Assembly (NCBI GenBank): GCA_021396245.1
Contig: WNYE01000070.1
Location: 159,266-223,265 of the forward strand
Reading direction: 5' to 3'
Length of the DNA: 64,000 nt
Source: Sporothrix humicola
Taxonomy: Eukaryota; Ascomycota; Sordariomycetes; Ophiostomatales; Ophiostomataceae
Within the stretch, counting starts at the first letter, position 1. Each line of letters opens with the position of its first letter. The translations under genes and the position numbers were made by a program. The notes under the pieces were generated by a model, which was not told where the DNA came from, searched no databases, and saw nothing but the letters and a program-made list of their open reading frames with translations. This document shows, in pieces, positions 44,068 through 55,053 of the stretch.

Positions 44068-45624
44068 TCACAACTCTCCCCCATCGCACTGCTGCCACAT
44101 CTGCACCTTGCTGATCTCCATCTGCGGCTGCGTCCACGTCGGGAACCACTGGCTGCGGGCATTCCAAAAGTCGAGCTTGGCGTGCTTGCTGGCGTCGAGC
44201 CAAGGCTTGCCGTCCGAGTTGTCGGGGAACCAGCCGTTGGTGCCGCCGACGGCGACATTGAGAATCAAGTAGAAGGGCTGGTCAAAGGGGGTGTTGGACA
44301 GCCCAGTCTGGGACCAGATGCTGTTGACCTTTGTGTAGTTGGCCACGGCCGAGTCCTGGGGAAAATTGCCGCGCTTCCACATGGGCTCGTCAAAGTTAAT
44401 GTACAAAGCTTGCAGGAGCCGCGAGTTTATGTAGATAAACATGTACTTTTCGGACCACTCGATGCCAAACGTGTTGAAGCCGTCGGCAAACGTCGTGTGC
44501 AGCGCGGACCGCTTGTTGTTGGTGCGCCACCAGGCATCGTAGGCCGGAGCGGGGCCCCAGTGCAGAGTCGAGGACATGACGTTGTCGCCGCCGAGCGAAT
44601 ACGTATAATTGTTGCCGCGTGACTCCATGAGATCGATCTCGCCCGACGCCGGCCAGGGCCCGTAGGTGTCGTTGACGGGCAGCATCCAGATGGCGGGCCA
44701 CAGCCAGTCGCCCTTGGGCAGACGTGCTGTGACTTCGACGCGGCCGTACTTGATGGATGCGCTGCCCTTTGTCGTGATGCGGCCAGAGCGTGTGGGGGGC
44801 ACAATGCTGCTGTTGCCGGCCGTCGTGTTTGTGGCCGCCACACAGTCGGCCCATTGATGCGAAGTGCAGGTGCCGTCTTCCAGCAGGTTGATGACGTTGT
44901 CTTTCTCGATGAGCGTGGCATCCTGCAGCGTCGGCTTGATCCACAGCCGGCCGTCCTTGACAAACACGTTCTCGTCGCCCGCCGTCGTCTGCTCAAACTC
45001 GCCGTTGCCAAACCCGCCGAGCTGCACCTCTTTTGTCCAGAGGTCCGACCGGAAGCCCTGGGAGAAGTCGTCACTGAGTACGAGGCAGTACTTGTGCTTG
45101 ACGACGCTCTGGAGGCCGTCATACACCAAAAGTCCGGCCAGAGCCAGACCCACGACAATTCCGACCAGCGGCAGAATCGTCACCCATTTTTCTTTCGGGT
45201 CCCTGCGGCTGTTGGCCAGCCACGGCTTCTCGATGCTGCCCTTGGCCACGCGCCGGCTGTGGAAGTAGCGCTGCGCCTGGTCTTCCATTCGGTGGTTGAG
45301 AATCAAACCGCCCTGGCTGTTCATGCGCATAGAACCTAGCCTTGATGCTGACTGGGACTCGTCTGCAGGGCTGGCAAAAGGGTCTGTACCGACATTGGCA
45401 GCCGCCGAGTTGATGCCGCTGACGCCGTTGCAATCGTCAGTTGCCGTCGAGTGGACTGACCCGGCGTCGTCGCGGAACGGATCGAGGCCAACGCTGCCTG
45501 GCGTTGTGGTGCCGCCATTTCCATTCTGCCGTTGCCTCGCAGCGCCATTTTCAACCTGTGGGTTGTCTGCGTCCCGGTACCGCCCCTGTTCGCTAGCATA
45601 GTAGCCGTTGTAGTTGTGGTCCAT
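44068..45624 (-). CDS. Type II membrane GH16 protein (beta-1,3-glucanase/glucan-binding type)
   Basis: Single exon, 518 aa. A disordered cytosolic N-terminus (1-145, rich in Asn, Gln and Gly) is followed by one hydrophobic anchor (about 147-168, VTILPLVGIVVGLALAGLLVY). The C-terminal GH16 domain then faces the lumen or outside. The catalytic pattern is GEIDLMESRGN (328-338, with E329, D331 and E334). The substrate cleft includes WPAIWMLP and YFDEPMW-like segments. Several NxT/S sites occur. The domain resembles fungal GH16 enzymes acting on beta-1,3(1,6)-glucans and the GNBP-like branch, so a role in wall glucan remodelling is likely. The frame extends to 45675 without ATG, so the Met at 45624 is chosen. 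It is distinct from the CRH enzyme at 28.7 kb, which has the DEIDLEF motif. Confidence 0.87.
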   Translation of the reverse strand: MDHNYNGYYASEQGRYRDADNPQVENGAARQRQNGNGGTTTPGSVGLDPFRDDAGSVHSTATDDCNGVSGINSAAANVGTDPFASPADESQSASRLGSMRMNSQGGLILNHRMEDQAQRYFHSRRVAKGSIEKPWLANSRRDPKEKWVTILPLVGIVVGLALAGLLVYDGLQSVVKHKYCLVLSDDFSQGFRSDLWTKEVQLGGFGNGEFEQTTAGDENVFVKDGRLWIKPTLQDATLIEKDNVINLLEDGTCTSHQWADCVAATNTTAGNSSIVPPTRSGRITTKGSASIKYGRVEVTARLPKGDWLWPAIWMLPVNDTYGPWPASGEIDLMESRGNNYTYSLGGDNVMSSTLHWGPAPAYDAWWRTNNKRSALHTTFADGFNTFGIEWSEKYMFIYINSRLLQALYINFDEPMWKRGNFPQDSAVANYTKVNSIWSQTGLSNTPFDQPFYLILNVAVGGTNGWFPDNSDGKPWLDASKHAKLDFWNARSQWFPTWTQPQMEISKVQMWQQCDGGEL

Positions 45625-48600
45625 GGTCGTGAGCCTTGGTGGTTGGTCACAAAGGCTTCTGGTGGTGTCGGCCAAAATAAGAATAGAATGGCTGACAGGA
45701 GGTGTCGAGGTTGAGCCGCTTTCGAAAATTCAATATGTGAGTGTGATATGACTTTTGGCTGTTGGTAACAATAATAGAATAAATGAAGGAAGAAGTCGAA
45801 TGAAAATAAGAATAGAATAAAAGGAAGAATAACAGAAAATAACAGAAAGTGATATGCAATGTGCGTCTTGTGGCTCAATTGTCAAATTCCGGCAGAAAGG
45901 AAACAGAAAATCTGTGCATAACGGCGGGACCGAAAGAAAGAAGAACGAGGATAAAGAGAAGAAAAAAGACAGAAAGAAGCAAGGAAGCGCGCAAAGCACA
46001 GGACAGAAGAAAAGGAAGGTCTATGAGTTGTGTTACTCGAAAAGAAAAAGAAGATAAAAAAGAAAAAAGGGCGGTCTTCCCGAGAAAATGCAAGGAGAAA
46101 ACAGAAGAGAACAGACAAGAGAGATAAAACAAGAGCAATCCCGTGTTAGTGGCGTCTCCCTACAGGAACAGAACAGGAACAGAACAGAAACACAAACAAT
46201 ATTACGGAGAGAGACAGAAAAGAGTTGCCCAAAACGGAATGCGGGTGAATGCATGGAAAGGACATAGACAGGAGCGCTAGAGAGGGAGAGTACTGAAACG
46301 GTCACCACAGGGAGAAAACAGGGCCTTGGTCCAATGCTGCAGGGCCTTGTGGCCTGTGTTTCAGTGCTTTATTTGGACTTTATTGGTGAATTCCGCCCCC
46401 AAACACCCAAGGGAGCCGTGCAAAATGCTGTAGCGATAGTTTTCCAATACATTTTCTCGTTGCACATACAATAATGTCCTGTCCCTTGATGTAGTCGAAT
46501 TTGAATATCCCGTACGTCGTACTCCGTACTCAAATAGGTGCTATCACGGGTCGACTCGAGAGGGGAGATTCTTTCTGGAATATTAACATGCGGTATGCAT
46601 TGCAATATATTGTGCAAAGCGGTAATACTGCATTTTTGAAGGCTTCAAAGTTTATGAGATGCAACTGGCACAGTGCGAGATCAAAGCAAATTCACGACAT
46701 GTCCTTTTTCTTTTCTTTTCTTTTTCAGTGCTGATTTCAACGTCGTCTCCTCCCCATAAAAGCGTGCCCTTTTCCCACTACAAAGTACTCTTCACGCCAA
46801 ATGGTCACTCAACATCCTTGTTGGCGATGCCCACGTGTGTGCAAGGTGCTTTTGTTAGTGTGCGGAGTATTATTGCAAAAGGCACAGCAGAGGCGCAAGC
46901 CACCCGGCCGATCGTTGCGAACAGACACAACTGCCTGATATGGCAGGAGCTCAAGAACAGCTGCGGGCGCACTTTAACATGCGTCTGAAGTTCACATAAA
47001 ATGCACAGAGCGCAACTTCCTTCCTATTTGGAGCTGTTCTGTCCGATATGCCACTATGGCAACATGGCAATACGGATATGCAATGCATGCCTAGCACTTT
47101 GATAAGTTGACTTGTTCACCGGTTTTGTTCGCTGCATAATAAAATGACACCGTACAACTTTGGTTCTATATGCTTCTGTATGCAAATTTTGTCATGGATC
47201 ACACAATTTTCACTGGGAGGAAAACTGAGAGCGGGCCTTTGATAACAGAATTCAAAAATACGTCGTACAGGGGCCAGGACTAGAGTGTATGTAAACAGCG
47301 TTCTCCACGGCGCTAAACAGACAGTCTGGGTGAACACCAGGCTCAAAGTGGTGACAGGAACTGGCGATCCTCCAGATGCGACTTCAAAAACGGCCAAAGG
47401 ATGCAAAGCTAAAGAACAGCTAATAGAATCGAAGAATATTCACATGTGGTTTCCACTCAAGAGGGTCTTTTCGTGAGATCCAGGTACAAGGTACAGTCGT
47501 TTTTTTTATGCAGCCTTACCAGGACTTTTGACAGAAAATGACACATTGTCAGCCCAAACTGACAATCAAGAAAGGATGATGAGAAAGCAGATCAAGATAC
47601 AAAGTAAAGTTGGTCTTTTTGCTTTAAGCTAGATCAGGCTCTACTTGTACGTGTATACGAGTTTAGCAGTCTAGCTTCACGGTGAAAAGGACCAACATCG
47701 AACCAGATACAACGGACAAAGAGAGGCATCCATCCAGCCACTCCAGTACACAACAAAAGTCCTGTATCCATACCTCAGTTGAAATTGCGGCAGGCAGTGT
47801 GTAAGTAGCACATGCGATCCAGATAAAGCATCTAACTAGGAGATTTTTCGGAGTGTTTATTTTTACTTTGTTTCAATACTTGGTGTTTTTATTTTTAGCG
47901 AATTCAAAAAGACCTGGTTCAGAAAGCAAGGAGAACAACATCATGCCAGGTATTATACATGAAGCAGAACCGTAGTCAAGGATGACCTGAATTTTGGTGT
48001 GCTTGTTGTCTCCGGCTGATTGGTTTTATTTATTACTTTTGATTTTGCTTTCTATTTTTATAATTTTTTCTTCTTTTCTTTTTCTTTTTCTTTTTCTTTT
48101 TCTTTTTCTTTTTCTTTTTCTTTTTTTTTTTTTTTTTTTGAAATCTAAAGCTTAACATGGCATGGTTTCATCATATTTGCGTTGGAAAATAATTGTCGAC
48201 AAACACTCAAATGGTCTTTCAATAAAATAAACTTGAATAAAAATAAATATCACACACTGACACAAAACCGGAAATATCTCTCGAAAATTTAATTGATCTG
48301 TATCAAATATATTTATGTCTATCAAATGCAACTATGAAGTTTCAAAGGAAAATAAGGAAGGTAGAATGAAAGTGTGTGAACAGTAAAAGTCTTGGCCGCC
48401 AATTCAGCAAAATCTCAAAAAGAAATATATCTTATCGGAACAGGATGTGTCAAAGCAAATACATGATCGTATAACGACGAATAAAATACGAAAAAAAGAA
48501 ACAAAAAGGAAAGCTCGCACTAATGAAATGACTGCATGGCAAGAGTCCAACATGACAGACGACGTCTGTTGGAGGACAGTGCCATGTCTGCATTCCTGTA

Positions 48601-48771
48601 ATTCTATTCTGTCATCTGTCAGCGGGATGTTCTCCGCGCTCCTTGGTTTGGTCACCTTATCGTATCAGCCATCACCATCAAATATACATACTCGTTGCTC
48701 CAGGAAACTCATCACACCTCGTTTTGGTCGCTCGTCCGTTCACTCCTTCACTCCACCACTCTGTCACCCTT
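45625..48771. other. Gene-poor, repeat-bearing region
   Basis: This 3.1 kb stretch begins with the GH16 gene's leader and a plus-strand purine-rich block (45880-46130). Overlapping copies of TACGTCGTA and TACTCCGTA lie at 46513-46528, with another TACGTCGTA at 47259-47267. From about 47860 to 48360 the DNA is AT-rich and contains the CTTTTT array. No coding frame is convincing. Confidence 0.55.
48078..48139. repeat. (CTTTTT)7 microsatellite followed by a T19 tract
   Basis: Seven perfect copies of CTTTTT run from 48078 to 48119, then C and 19 T. It lies within an AT-rich island of about 500 bp. Confidence 0.92.
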
Positions 48772-49146
48772 TTACTCGTTCCAGTCCTCCAACTGGAGCT
48801 TCCGGGTGGTGTACCAGCGCTGGGCAATGGCACTGTTCGTCCTGTAATGGCTCTTGTGAATGCGACTGTTGGTGTTAATCACGACGACAGCTTGTAAATA
48901 CTCCTCATTCTTCTTGGGAAACAATGTAACGAACCGATGATGGGGTGTTGGAGGCGGTGTCGGGCCGCCAGAGCCGCCGCCGCTGGGGCCGATGGGGCCA
49001 GGACGAGGACGCGGTGAAGGTGACGGTGGAGGGTTCGGCACCGGATAGTGCACCATCGGCCTGCAGCGAGAGTGACGAGGGTACAGTCCACCTTGGTCTA
49101 GTCCACCTTGGACATCTTGCATGAAATAGTCGCCGCGGCTGTACAT
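48772..49146 (-). CDS. Hypothetical Pro-rich small protein (weak candidate)
   Basis: An ATG-initiated frame of 124 codons, not recognised. The N-terminus (MYSRGDYFMQDVQGGL) carries a short internal duplication, QGGLDQGGL, produced by a direct repeat of TCCACCTTGG on the plus strand. Residues 36-70 are dominated by Pro, Gly, Ser and Arg (PPPSPSPRPRPGP). The C-terminal 55 residues (RFVTLFPKKNEEYL to LQLEDWNE) are charge-balanced and look more protein-like than the surrounding chance frames. No signal peptide or membrane segment is visible. The neighbouring DNA is gene-poor. It may be a real lineage-specific gene, part of a spliced gene, or a chance frame. Confidence 0.35.
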   Translation of the reverse strand: MYSRGDYFMQDVQGGLDQGGLYPRHSRCRPMVHYPVPNPPPSPSPRPRPGPIGPSGGGSGGPTPPPTPHHRFVTLFPKKNEEYLQAVVVINTNSRIHKSHYRTNSAIAQRWYTTRKLQLEDWNE

Positions 49147-51248
49147 GGTGGGAGAATATGCACGCAAAATACAGAATTTGGGGGCCGGGGTGACCGTTGT
49201 TGTCTGTTGGTGCAAGATGGGGCGGGCAAAAGAGAGGCCGACTTGGAGGTTTGTGAGTTTGAGGCTGTAAGTGGTCCGAATTTGGCAATTCGCCGGTGAG
49301 TCCTCTTTTTTGTTTGTTGGGATGTGTCGTATCGAAGGAAAAAAAGAAGATTGCGTAGAACGAAAAAGCAAGTTCAGGATCAGAACGATGGTGTTAACTG
49401 AGTGGCCTTACTTTTCTTTTTCTTCTTCAATTTGGGGACAACTGATACCGTGAAGATGATATACCAAAGCAAAAGAGGACGAAATGATGACCGCGAGGTC
49501 GGGCAGTAATAAAGAAAGTAAATATGGAGGGACTCAAAGTGCGGAAAATATTCAGAAAAAAGCACGATCAAGATCAGATGAATGTGGATGTATCAATATG
49601 CAAACAAAAAGAAGGAGGAGTGATGAATCAAACATCTCAAGATATCTAGACAAGAGAAGGACAATGGCCTCTTTTTATACTGCAAACTGCAATGACAAAA
49701 TCCACGACCCCCAAATTTTGCAAACACCTTCATCCCTTTTTCTTCGAGACGCCTTCATCTCATCGTCGCCTTTCCCGCATCGTGCCAGAATGAGGCTCCG
49801 TTTGCGTCCATGGCGTCGCCTTGAAGAAAGAAGAGGGGACATGATGAAAAAAGTATTAATAAAAGAATAAAATAAAAAAGGAGAAAAGGAAAAGGGGACG
49901 AACGAGAGCAGGGAGGGACATTGAATCATTGATCACTAGACGCGGATGCGAGGCCGAACGAGACACATTCACAGAGCGGCCCGTTTGTGACACCACGGGA
50001 AGGGCGAAAAGCGAGGAGCCATGGAGTGGAAGACTACAAAAAGATGGCAGAGCCGCCCCACTGAACATGCAGGCTTGAGCACAGGAACATGCAGGTCCAA
50101 GTGTAGGTCCAGGCAGACAAGATGGGCGAGGAACATTTTTTTATCTTTACTTTTTATTGTTTATTTTATTTTTTCATGGCAAGAAAAGGTACGAAATATT
50201 TTAAGTGAAATAAAATAAAATTGAGGATGTTGGAAATATGTGATCGATGAAAATGAAACCACTTTTAAAGAGACCAGACATATCAGGGCGAGATGCATCA
50301 ATTAAAAGAGCGAGAGAAGCTGGAGAGAGGTGGGCGAAAATTCCTCCGACCTCTTGCCCTGTTAGTGACAAGATTTCCCATCCATGTTGCATCGTGCCAA
50401 CCAAACCTTACAATGCAGGACGGCAAACACTCCAGATTGGTGTGATTGGCGGCTGTTGGCTTACACTGGCTGCAGCCTTACAGGCACACGAAGCGCGAAA
50501 GGGACGAAAGAAGGAACAGGCCGTTTTCTGGCCACAGGTCATTTTGTTCTTGTGACTCAAGGCGTATTTTCAAAACGTGTTGGCTGCACAAGGTTATTTG
50601 CAAATTCAAACGAAGAAAACGTTCACAGAAGTGAGAATATGGCTGATAATTAACAGTATTAAAGGCTAACTTCATGGCATGTTTTGACTCTCTACTTATG
50701 GAGGCTCTGTCCTTTCGCCCCCTTCGCCCCATGCAGATTTTTATTCTTTTGTTCTTTTGCTCTTTTTTGCCTTTTCCTTCTTTCTTCTTTTCTCAATGCA
50801 TCTTATGCACCTTGCGCATCTTTGTCTTGCTAACAACGGCCCCCAAAACATGCGGCCACTCCGCAATGCCGTCCACCTGAAAAGGGATGGCCCTTTTTTC
50901 ATTTGAGAGGGGAAAAAAAGGGAAAAAGGGGGGAATAAAATAAAAGGCGAATAGAAGTCGAGAGAAAAGGCAAAAAAGCAATAAAAGACAAACACGAGGC
51001 CCGCCAACGGGATGTGCTCCGGTGAACGTTGGATCTCTTTGGCTCACTCTGGCCTGGCCAAGAATATCCCACGCGGACGAAAGATATGCCATGTGAACAG
51101 TTGACGTCGACCAACAGTCCACGACAACAGTCAACGGTCAACATGTCACAGTCGTCGTGATGTGACGACGATGCAAGCGGACGGTGAGACGAAGGGGACA
51201 AGAAGGGCGAGACAAAAGACAAAAGCTCAGACGCAGATGTCGGTGCAA
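49147..51248. other. Intergenic region left of the RNPS1-like gene
   Basis: This 2.1 kb stretch has no supported gene. It is AT-rich around 50140-50240, with A/T runs near 49850-49880 and G-rich/A-rich runs at 50900-50960. Open frames up to about 130 codons lack coding bias. Confidence 0.5.
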
Positions 51249-52536
51249 CTAGAGGTCGCGCTGCACGTCGACTGGCTGTCCACCGCCAGGCCCACCGCCA
51301 GTGTCAAAGCGGCTGTTGGCACGTCTGTTATCCTTGTCCAAGTCACCACTTCCACCGGCACCGCCGTCGCCTCCTCCTCTATTTTCTCCACCGCCTCCTC
51401 TCCCTCCACCACCACCACGTCTTCCCTTGCGTCTCCTATTTCTGCCACCACGATGGCGGCCGCCGGGAGGAGGGGGCGTGCGAGATCTGGACCTCGACCT
51501 GGATCTCGACCACGAACGAGAACGGTAGGGAGAACGGGACCGCGAGCGAGACCGGTCAGACCGTGGGGACCGACTGCGGTACCGATTCTTGGTATTGTCA
51601 CCACCATTCTTGCCGTTGCCGTTCTTGTTCTTGGGGCCTGTTGGCGGCGACCGCGAGCGACGACCGCCGGGCGAGTTGGAGCGGGGACGGTAGGTGTCGA
51701 AAGCGCGTGCGTTCTTGCGGTCTCTCCGACGGCGGTCTCCGCCACCTCCTCCACCGCCACCGCCTCCGCCTCCGCCACGTTCTTCACGGCCGTCCCCTCC
51801 ACCACCTCCCTCACCCTTGCCCCTCTCTCTTCTCCCACCTCCACCGCCCCGTCTTGCCTGCTTGGGCGTGCGTGTGAGCTTGCGGCGCGGCAGCACGACC
51901 GACACATTGATAATGTTGCCGTCCAGCAGGGCCTCGTGCATGTGTGCGGCGGCCGACTCGGCGTCTTGTTCGTTGCCGTACAGAATGTAGGCGGTGCCGC
52001 GGTTGGTGTGCGACACGTGGCTGATGGGCAGGTCGAGGTCGACAATGTGGCCGAACTCGCCAAAGATTTCGTAGAGGTGGTCGGCGTTGACGTTTGTCGT
52101 GAGTTTTTCGACGACGACCTGGGCGTGGGTTAGTTGAATGTCAATTGGTTTATCTTGGGCCTGGGGGTAGTACCTTTGCTGTCGGCCCTCTGCTTCTGGA
52201 CCGGCTGCGGCTGCGGCTGTAGCTTCTGCTTCTGCTCCGACTGCGGCTGCGGCTCAAGCTCCGGCTGTCGCTGCGTCCTCTGCTGTCACTGCGATCACGA
52301 GGCGAGCGCGATCTCGAACGCGACAGGGACCGCGAACGAGACGACCCGGGAGAGTGTGGAGGGCGGCCACTGCGACCGCGGGAAAAGGATCTCGACCGTG
52401 AACGCGGAGACCGTGACTGCGACCGCGGCGATCTGGATCTGGATCTGGAGTCGGAGCGAGATGGCGACCTTGATCTCGATCTCGATCTCGAGTGCATGCT
52501 GGATGACGGCGACCGATCGCGGGACGGGGATGCCAT
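51249..52536 (-). CDS. RNPS1-like SR-rich RNA-binding protein
   Basis: Two exons, 52174-52536 and 51249-52118 (transcript order), encode 410 aa. The intron is 55 bp with a GTACTA donor, CAACTAACC branch site and GCCCAG acceptor. The N-terminus (1-120) is almost entirely Arg/Ser dipeptides. One RRM follows (about 122-198), with an RNP2-like strand VVVEKLTTNV and RNP1-like GTAYILYG. The C-terminus alternates Gly-rich and Arg-rich blocks with a second RS region and a G/P-rich end. An RS domain before a single RRM, with a basic RS/P tail, is the RNPS1 plan. RNPS1 is a nuclear splicing activator in the exon-junction-complex/ASAP group. The short RRM and Gly tracts make paralogy with other SR proteins possible. 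The upstream region shares a two-part element with atp18. Confidence 0.82.
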
Positions 52537-53203
52537 TGTTTGCAAAACGGCCCCGGCCAGCTGTCTGCGTGGGACGTGTGTATTGTGTTTTTGTGTCTCT
52601 GTGTTGTCCAACAGTCTGCAATTGGTGATTTTGTCGTTGCAGATTGTCGTGAATGTCGTGGAATTGAATGGCCGACAATTGACTGATTGCTGGTTTTGAC
52701 TCTTTTGAGCTCTTCCCTTTTTTGAGCTCTTTGTCACTTTCTCTTTTTGTTACTGTAGCTCTGGGACTGGAAGGAGCTGGGGCCTGCAATCTGCATGCCA
52801 TGCCGAGCTTGCATCCGTTTGCGATCGAGTCACGTGCACACGTAAACACAGTCTGCACCTTCCCAGAACCACGCTAGTCCCATTTTGGTTACTCAGCTTT
52901 CGCCCACCAGGCAGAGGTTCCTTGCGTGGGCTCTTGCTGTCTGATGCTGTGCCTGTGCTGTTGCTCCTGCTGTCTCTGTTTGGGTGGGCTGTGGTCGTCG
53001 TCGAAACCAGACCAACCTCCACCTACCATATCTGGAGCCTTCCACCATCCACAGCGTAATCGCCTTCACCCTTCAATCTCCATTCGCACCTCACATTTCA
53101 CAAACACGACGCATCCGACACCAATTGCAACACTTCTCCCTCCTACGACAAATTCCTACCTGCCGACAACCACCTCCCACGCCTCATCCCTCCAACCGCC
53201 ACC
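52537..53203. other. Divergent promoter region of the RNPS1-like and RPN5 genes
   Basis: This 667-bp stretch serves two outward-facing genes. It contains the two-part element at 52828-52881. The last 150 bp before RPN5 is C/A-rich leader with CAAC, CACC and CATC words. No coding frame is supported. Confidence 0.6.
52828..52881 (-). promoter_or_regulatory. Two-part conserved element, copy 1 (CACGTG 16-mer plus CGCTAGTCCC 13-mer)
   Basis: On the plus strand, AGTCACGTGCACACGT (52828-52843) is followed after 25 bases by CCACGCTAGTCCC (52869-52881). Both words recur in the same order and strand at 57777-57835. This copy starts 292 bp upstream of the RNPS1-like ATG and ends 323 bp upstream of the RPN5 ATG. 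The recurrence is directly visible. A promoter role is inferred from position. Confidence 0.5.
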
Positions 53204-54802
53204 ATGTCGGACGGTGCGCTGAAGCCGGAGAAGGACTTCTCCAAGGAGACGGCCAAGGTCATTGGCGAGGCCGAGGAGCTTGCCAAGGTGAGTTCAGCAG
53301 CGAGCGCCAGCGAGCGTCAACGAGATGCTGTTGGTAATCTTGCCCGTCTTCAATTATGCTAACAGCTACGCACCCGACAGACCGACATCAATGCCGCCAT
53401 CGAAAAGCTCACGCTGCTCGAGAAGCAGACCCGCCAAGCATCCGACCTTGCCTCGACCTCCAAGATCCTGATTTCCATTGTGACAATATGCAAGGACGCC
53501 GGCAACTGGAGCCTGCTCAACGACCAGGTCCTGGTGCTGTCCAAGAAGCACGGCCAGCTCAAGCAGGCCATTACGCGCATGGTGCAGACGGTCATGACGT
53601 TCCTGGACGACACGCCCAACCTGGAGACGAAGCTGTCGGTCATTGAGGCCATCCGCACGGTGACAGAAGGAAAAATCTTTGTCGAGGTGGAGCGGGCGCG
53701 CGTCACCAAGATCCTGTCGGACATCAAGAAGAAGCAGGGCGACCTCAAGGCGGCCACAGACATTCTGTGCGAACTGCAGGTCGAGACGTTTGGGTCGATG
53801 AGCCGCCGCGAAAAGACCGAGTTTATCCTGGCGCAGGTCGCCCTCTGCATTGAGGTGGGCGACTGGACGCAGGCCGGCATCCTGAGCCGCAAGATCAGCA
53901 TCAAGTTTTTGGCGCGCAAGGCAGCCAAGACGGCCGAGCAGCTCGAGAAGGAGAAGAAGGAGCGCGAGAAGAAGGCCAAGGAGAACCCCGACGCCGTCGA
54001 AGAACAGGACGAGAAGGAGGACGACGTGACCGACCTCAAGCTGCGGTACTACGAGCAGCAGGTCATCCTGGCCAAGCACGAGGACAAGTACCTGGACGTG
54101 TGCAAGCACTTCCGCCAGGTCCTGGACACAGAGGCCGTCGAGAACGACCCGGCCAAGCTGCACCCCGTCCTGCAGCGCATTATCTATTTCGTCATCCTGG
54201 CGCCCTACGACAACGAGCAGCACGACCTGCTGGAGCGCATCTCGCGCGACACCCGCAACAGCCAGGTGCCCAAGGACGCCGAGCTGCTCAAGCTGTTCAC
54301 GGTCCAAGAACTGATGCGGTGGCCCGAGGTGGCCAAGTTCTTCGGTCCCCACCTGTGCGAGAGCGACGTGTTCGATGCCAGCCCCGAAGACGACGACGAC
54401 GACGAGGACGACCGCAAGGCCCGCCAGCGCTGGCAGGACCTGCGCAAGCGCGTCATCGAGCACAATGTCCGCGTCGTGTCCAAATACTACACGCGCATCC
54501 GCATGAGCCGCCTGACGCAGCTGCTCGACCTGACGGACGACGAGACCGAAAAGTACATTAGCGAGCTGGTCACCTCGAAAACCATTTACGCCAAGATCGA
54601 CCGGCCGGCACGCATTGTCAATTTTGCCAAGCCGCGCGACGCCGACGACATTCTCAACGACTGGAGCTACGACATGAAGAGCTTGCTGGGTCTGCTGGAG
54701 CGCATCGACCACCTGATTACCAAGGAGGAGATGATGGCGCGGATCCAGACGACGGGCAACGCGCCATCGGGCGGCAAGGGCAAGGGCACGACGGTCAAAT
54801 AG
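53204..54802 (+). CDS. rpn5: 26S proteasome regulatory subunit Rpn5 (PCI domain)
   Basis: Two exons, 53204-53287 and 53381-54802, encode 501 aa. The intron is 93 bp (GTGAGT donor, GCTAAC branch site, GACAG acceptor). Rpn5 is a scaffold of the proteasome lid; in yeast it is also found in the COP9 signalosome. The helical-repeat N-terminus spans about residues 20-330 (LEKQTRQASD, CKDAGNWSLLNDQVLVLSKK). A Lys/Glu-rich insertion lies near 215-240 and an Asp run near 365. The C-terminal PCI/winged-helix domain includes VRVVSKYYTRIRMSRLTQLL and AKIDRPARIVNF, characteristic of Rpn5. A C-terminal helix ends GGKGKGTTVK. Expected in nucleus and cytosol. Confidence 0.95.
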
Positions 54803-55053
54803 GGGAGCTTGTAAAGAACGGGATTTGCGTTTGCTTGGGCTTAACTAAACTAAACGGACTGACTCGGCGTGTCGTTGGGATGTCATTGTAACATTTACAC
54901 ATTTACACAATTACTACTGCCTTTACTGCTCTTTTGCTGTTCCATGAAATCACAACTAACAGACATGTGCATGGCAGCTCTATTCTATTTCTATGCGTGC
55001 AGATGCTTTTGTAAATGTCCTTATGTACAGCTGTGGAGTGCCTCGACGTATGT
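54803..55053. other. Short spacer between convergent genes
   Basis: A 251-bp spacer with the 3' ends of RPN5 and the Fsh1-type hydrolase. I see nothing further in it. Confidence 0.5.

Noticed and set aside
48078..48139. Tandem array considered as CRISPR or telomere-like repeat
   Set aside because: The unit is a simple CTTTTT hexamer with no spacers and unlike the fungal TTAGGG telomere repeat.
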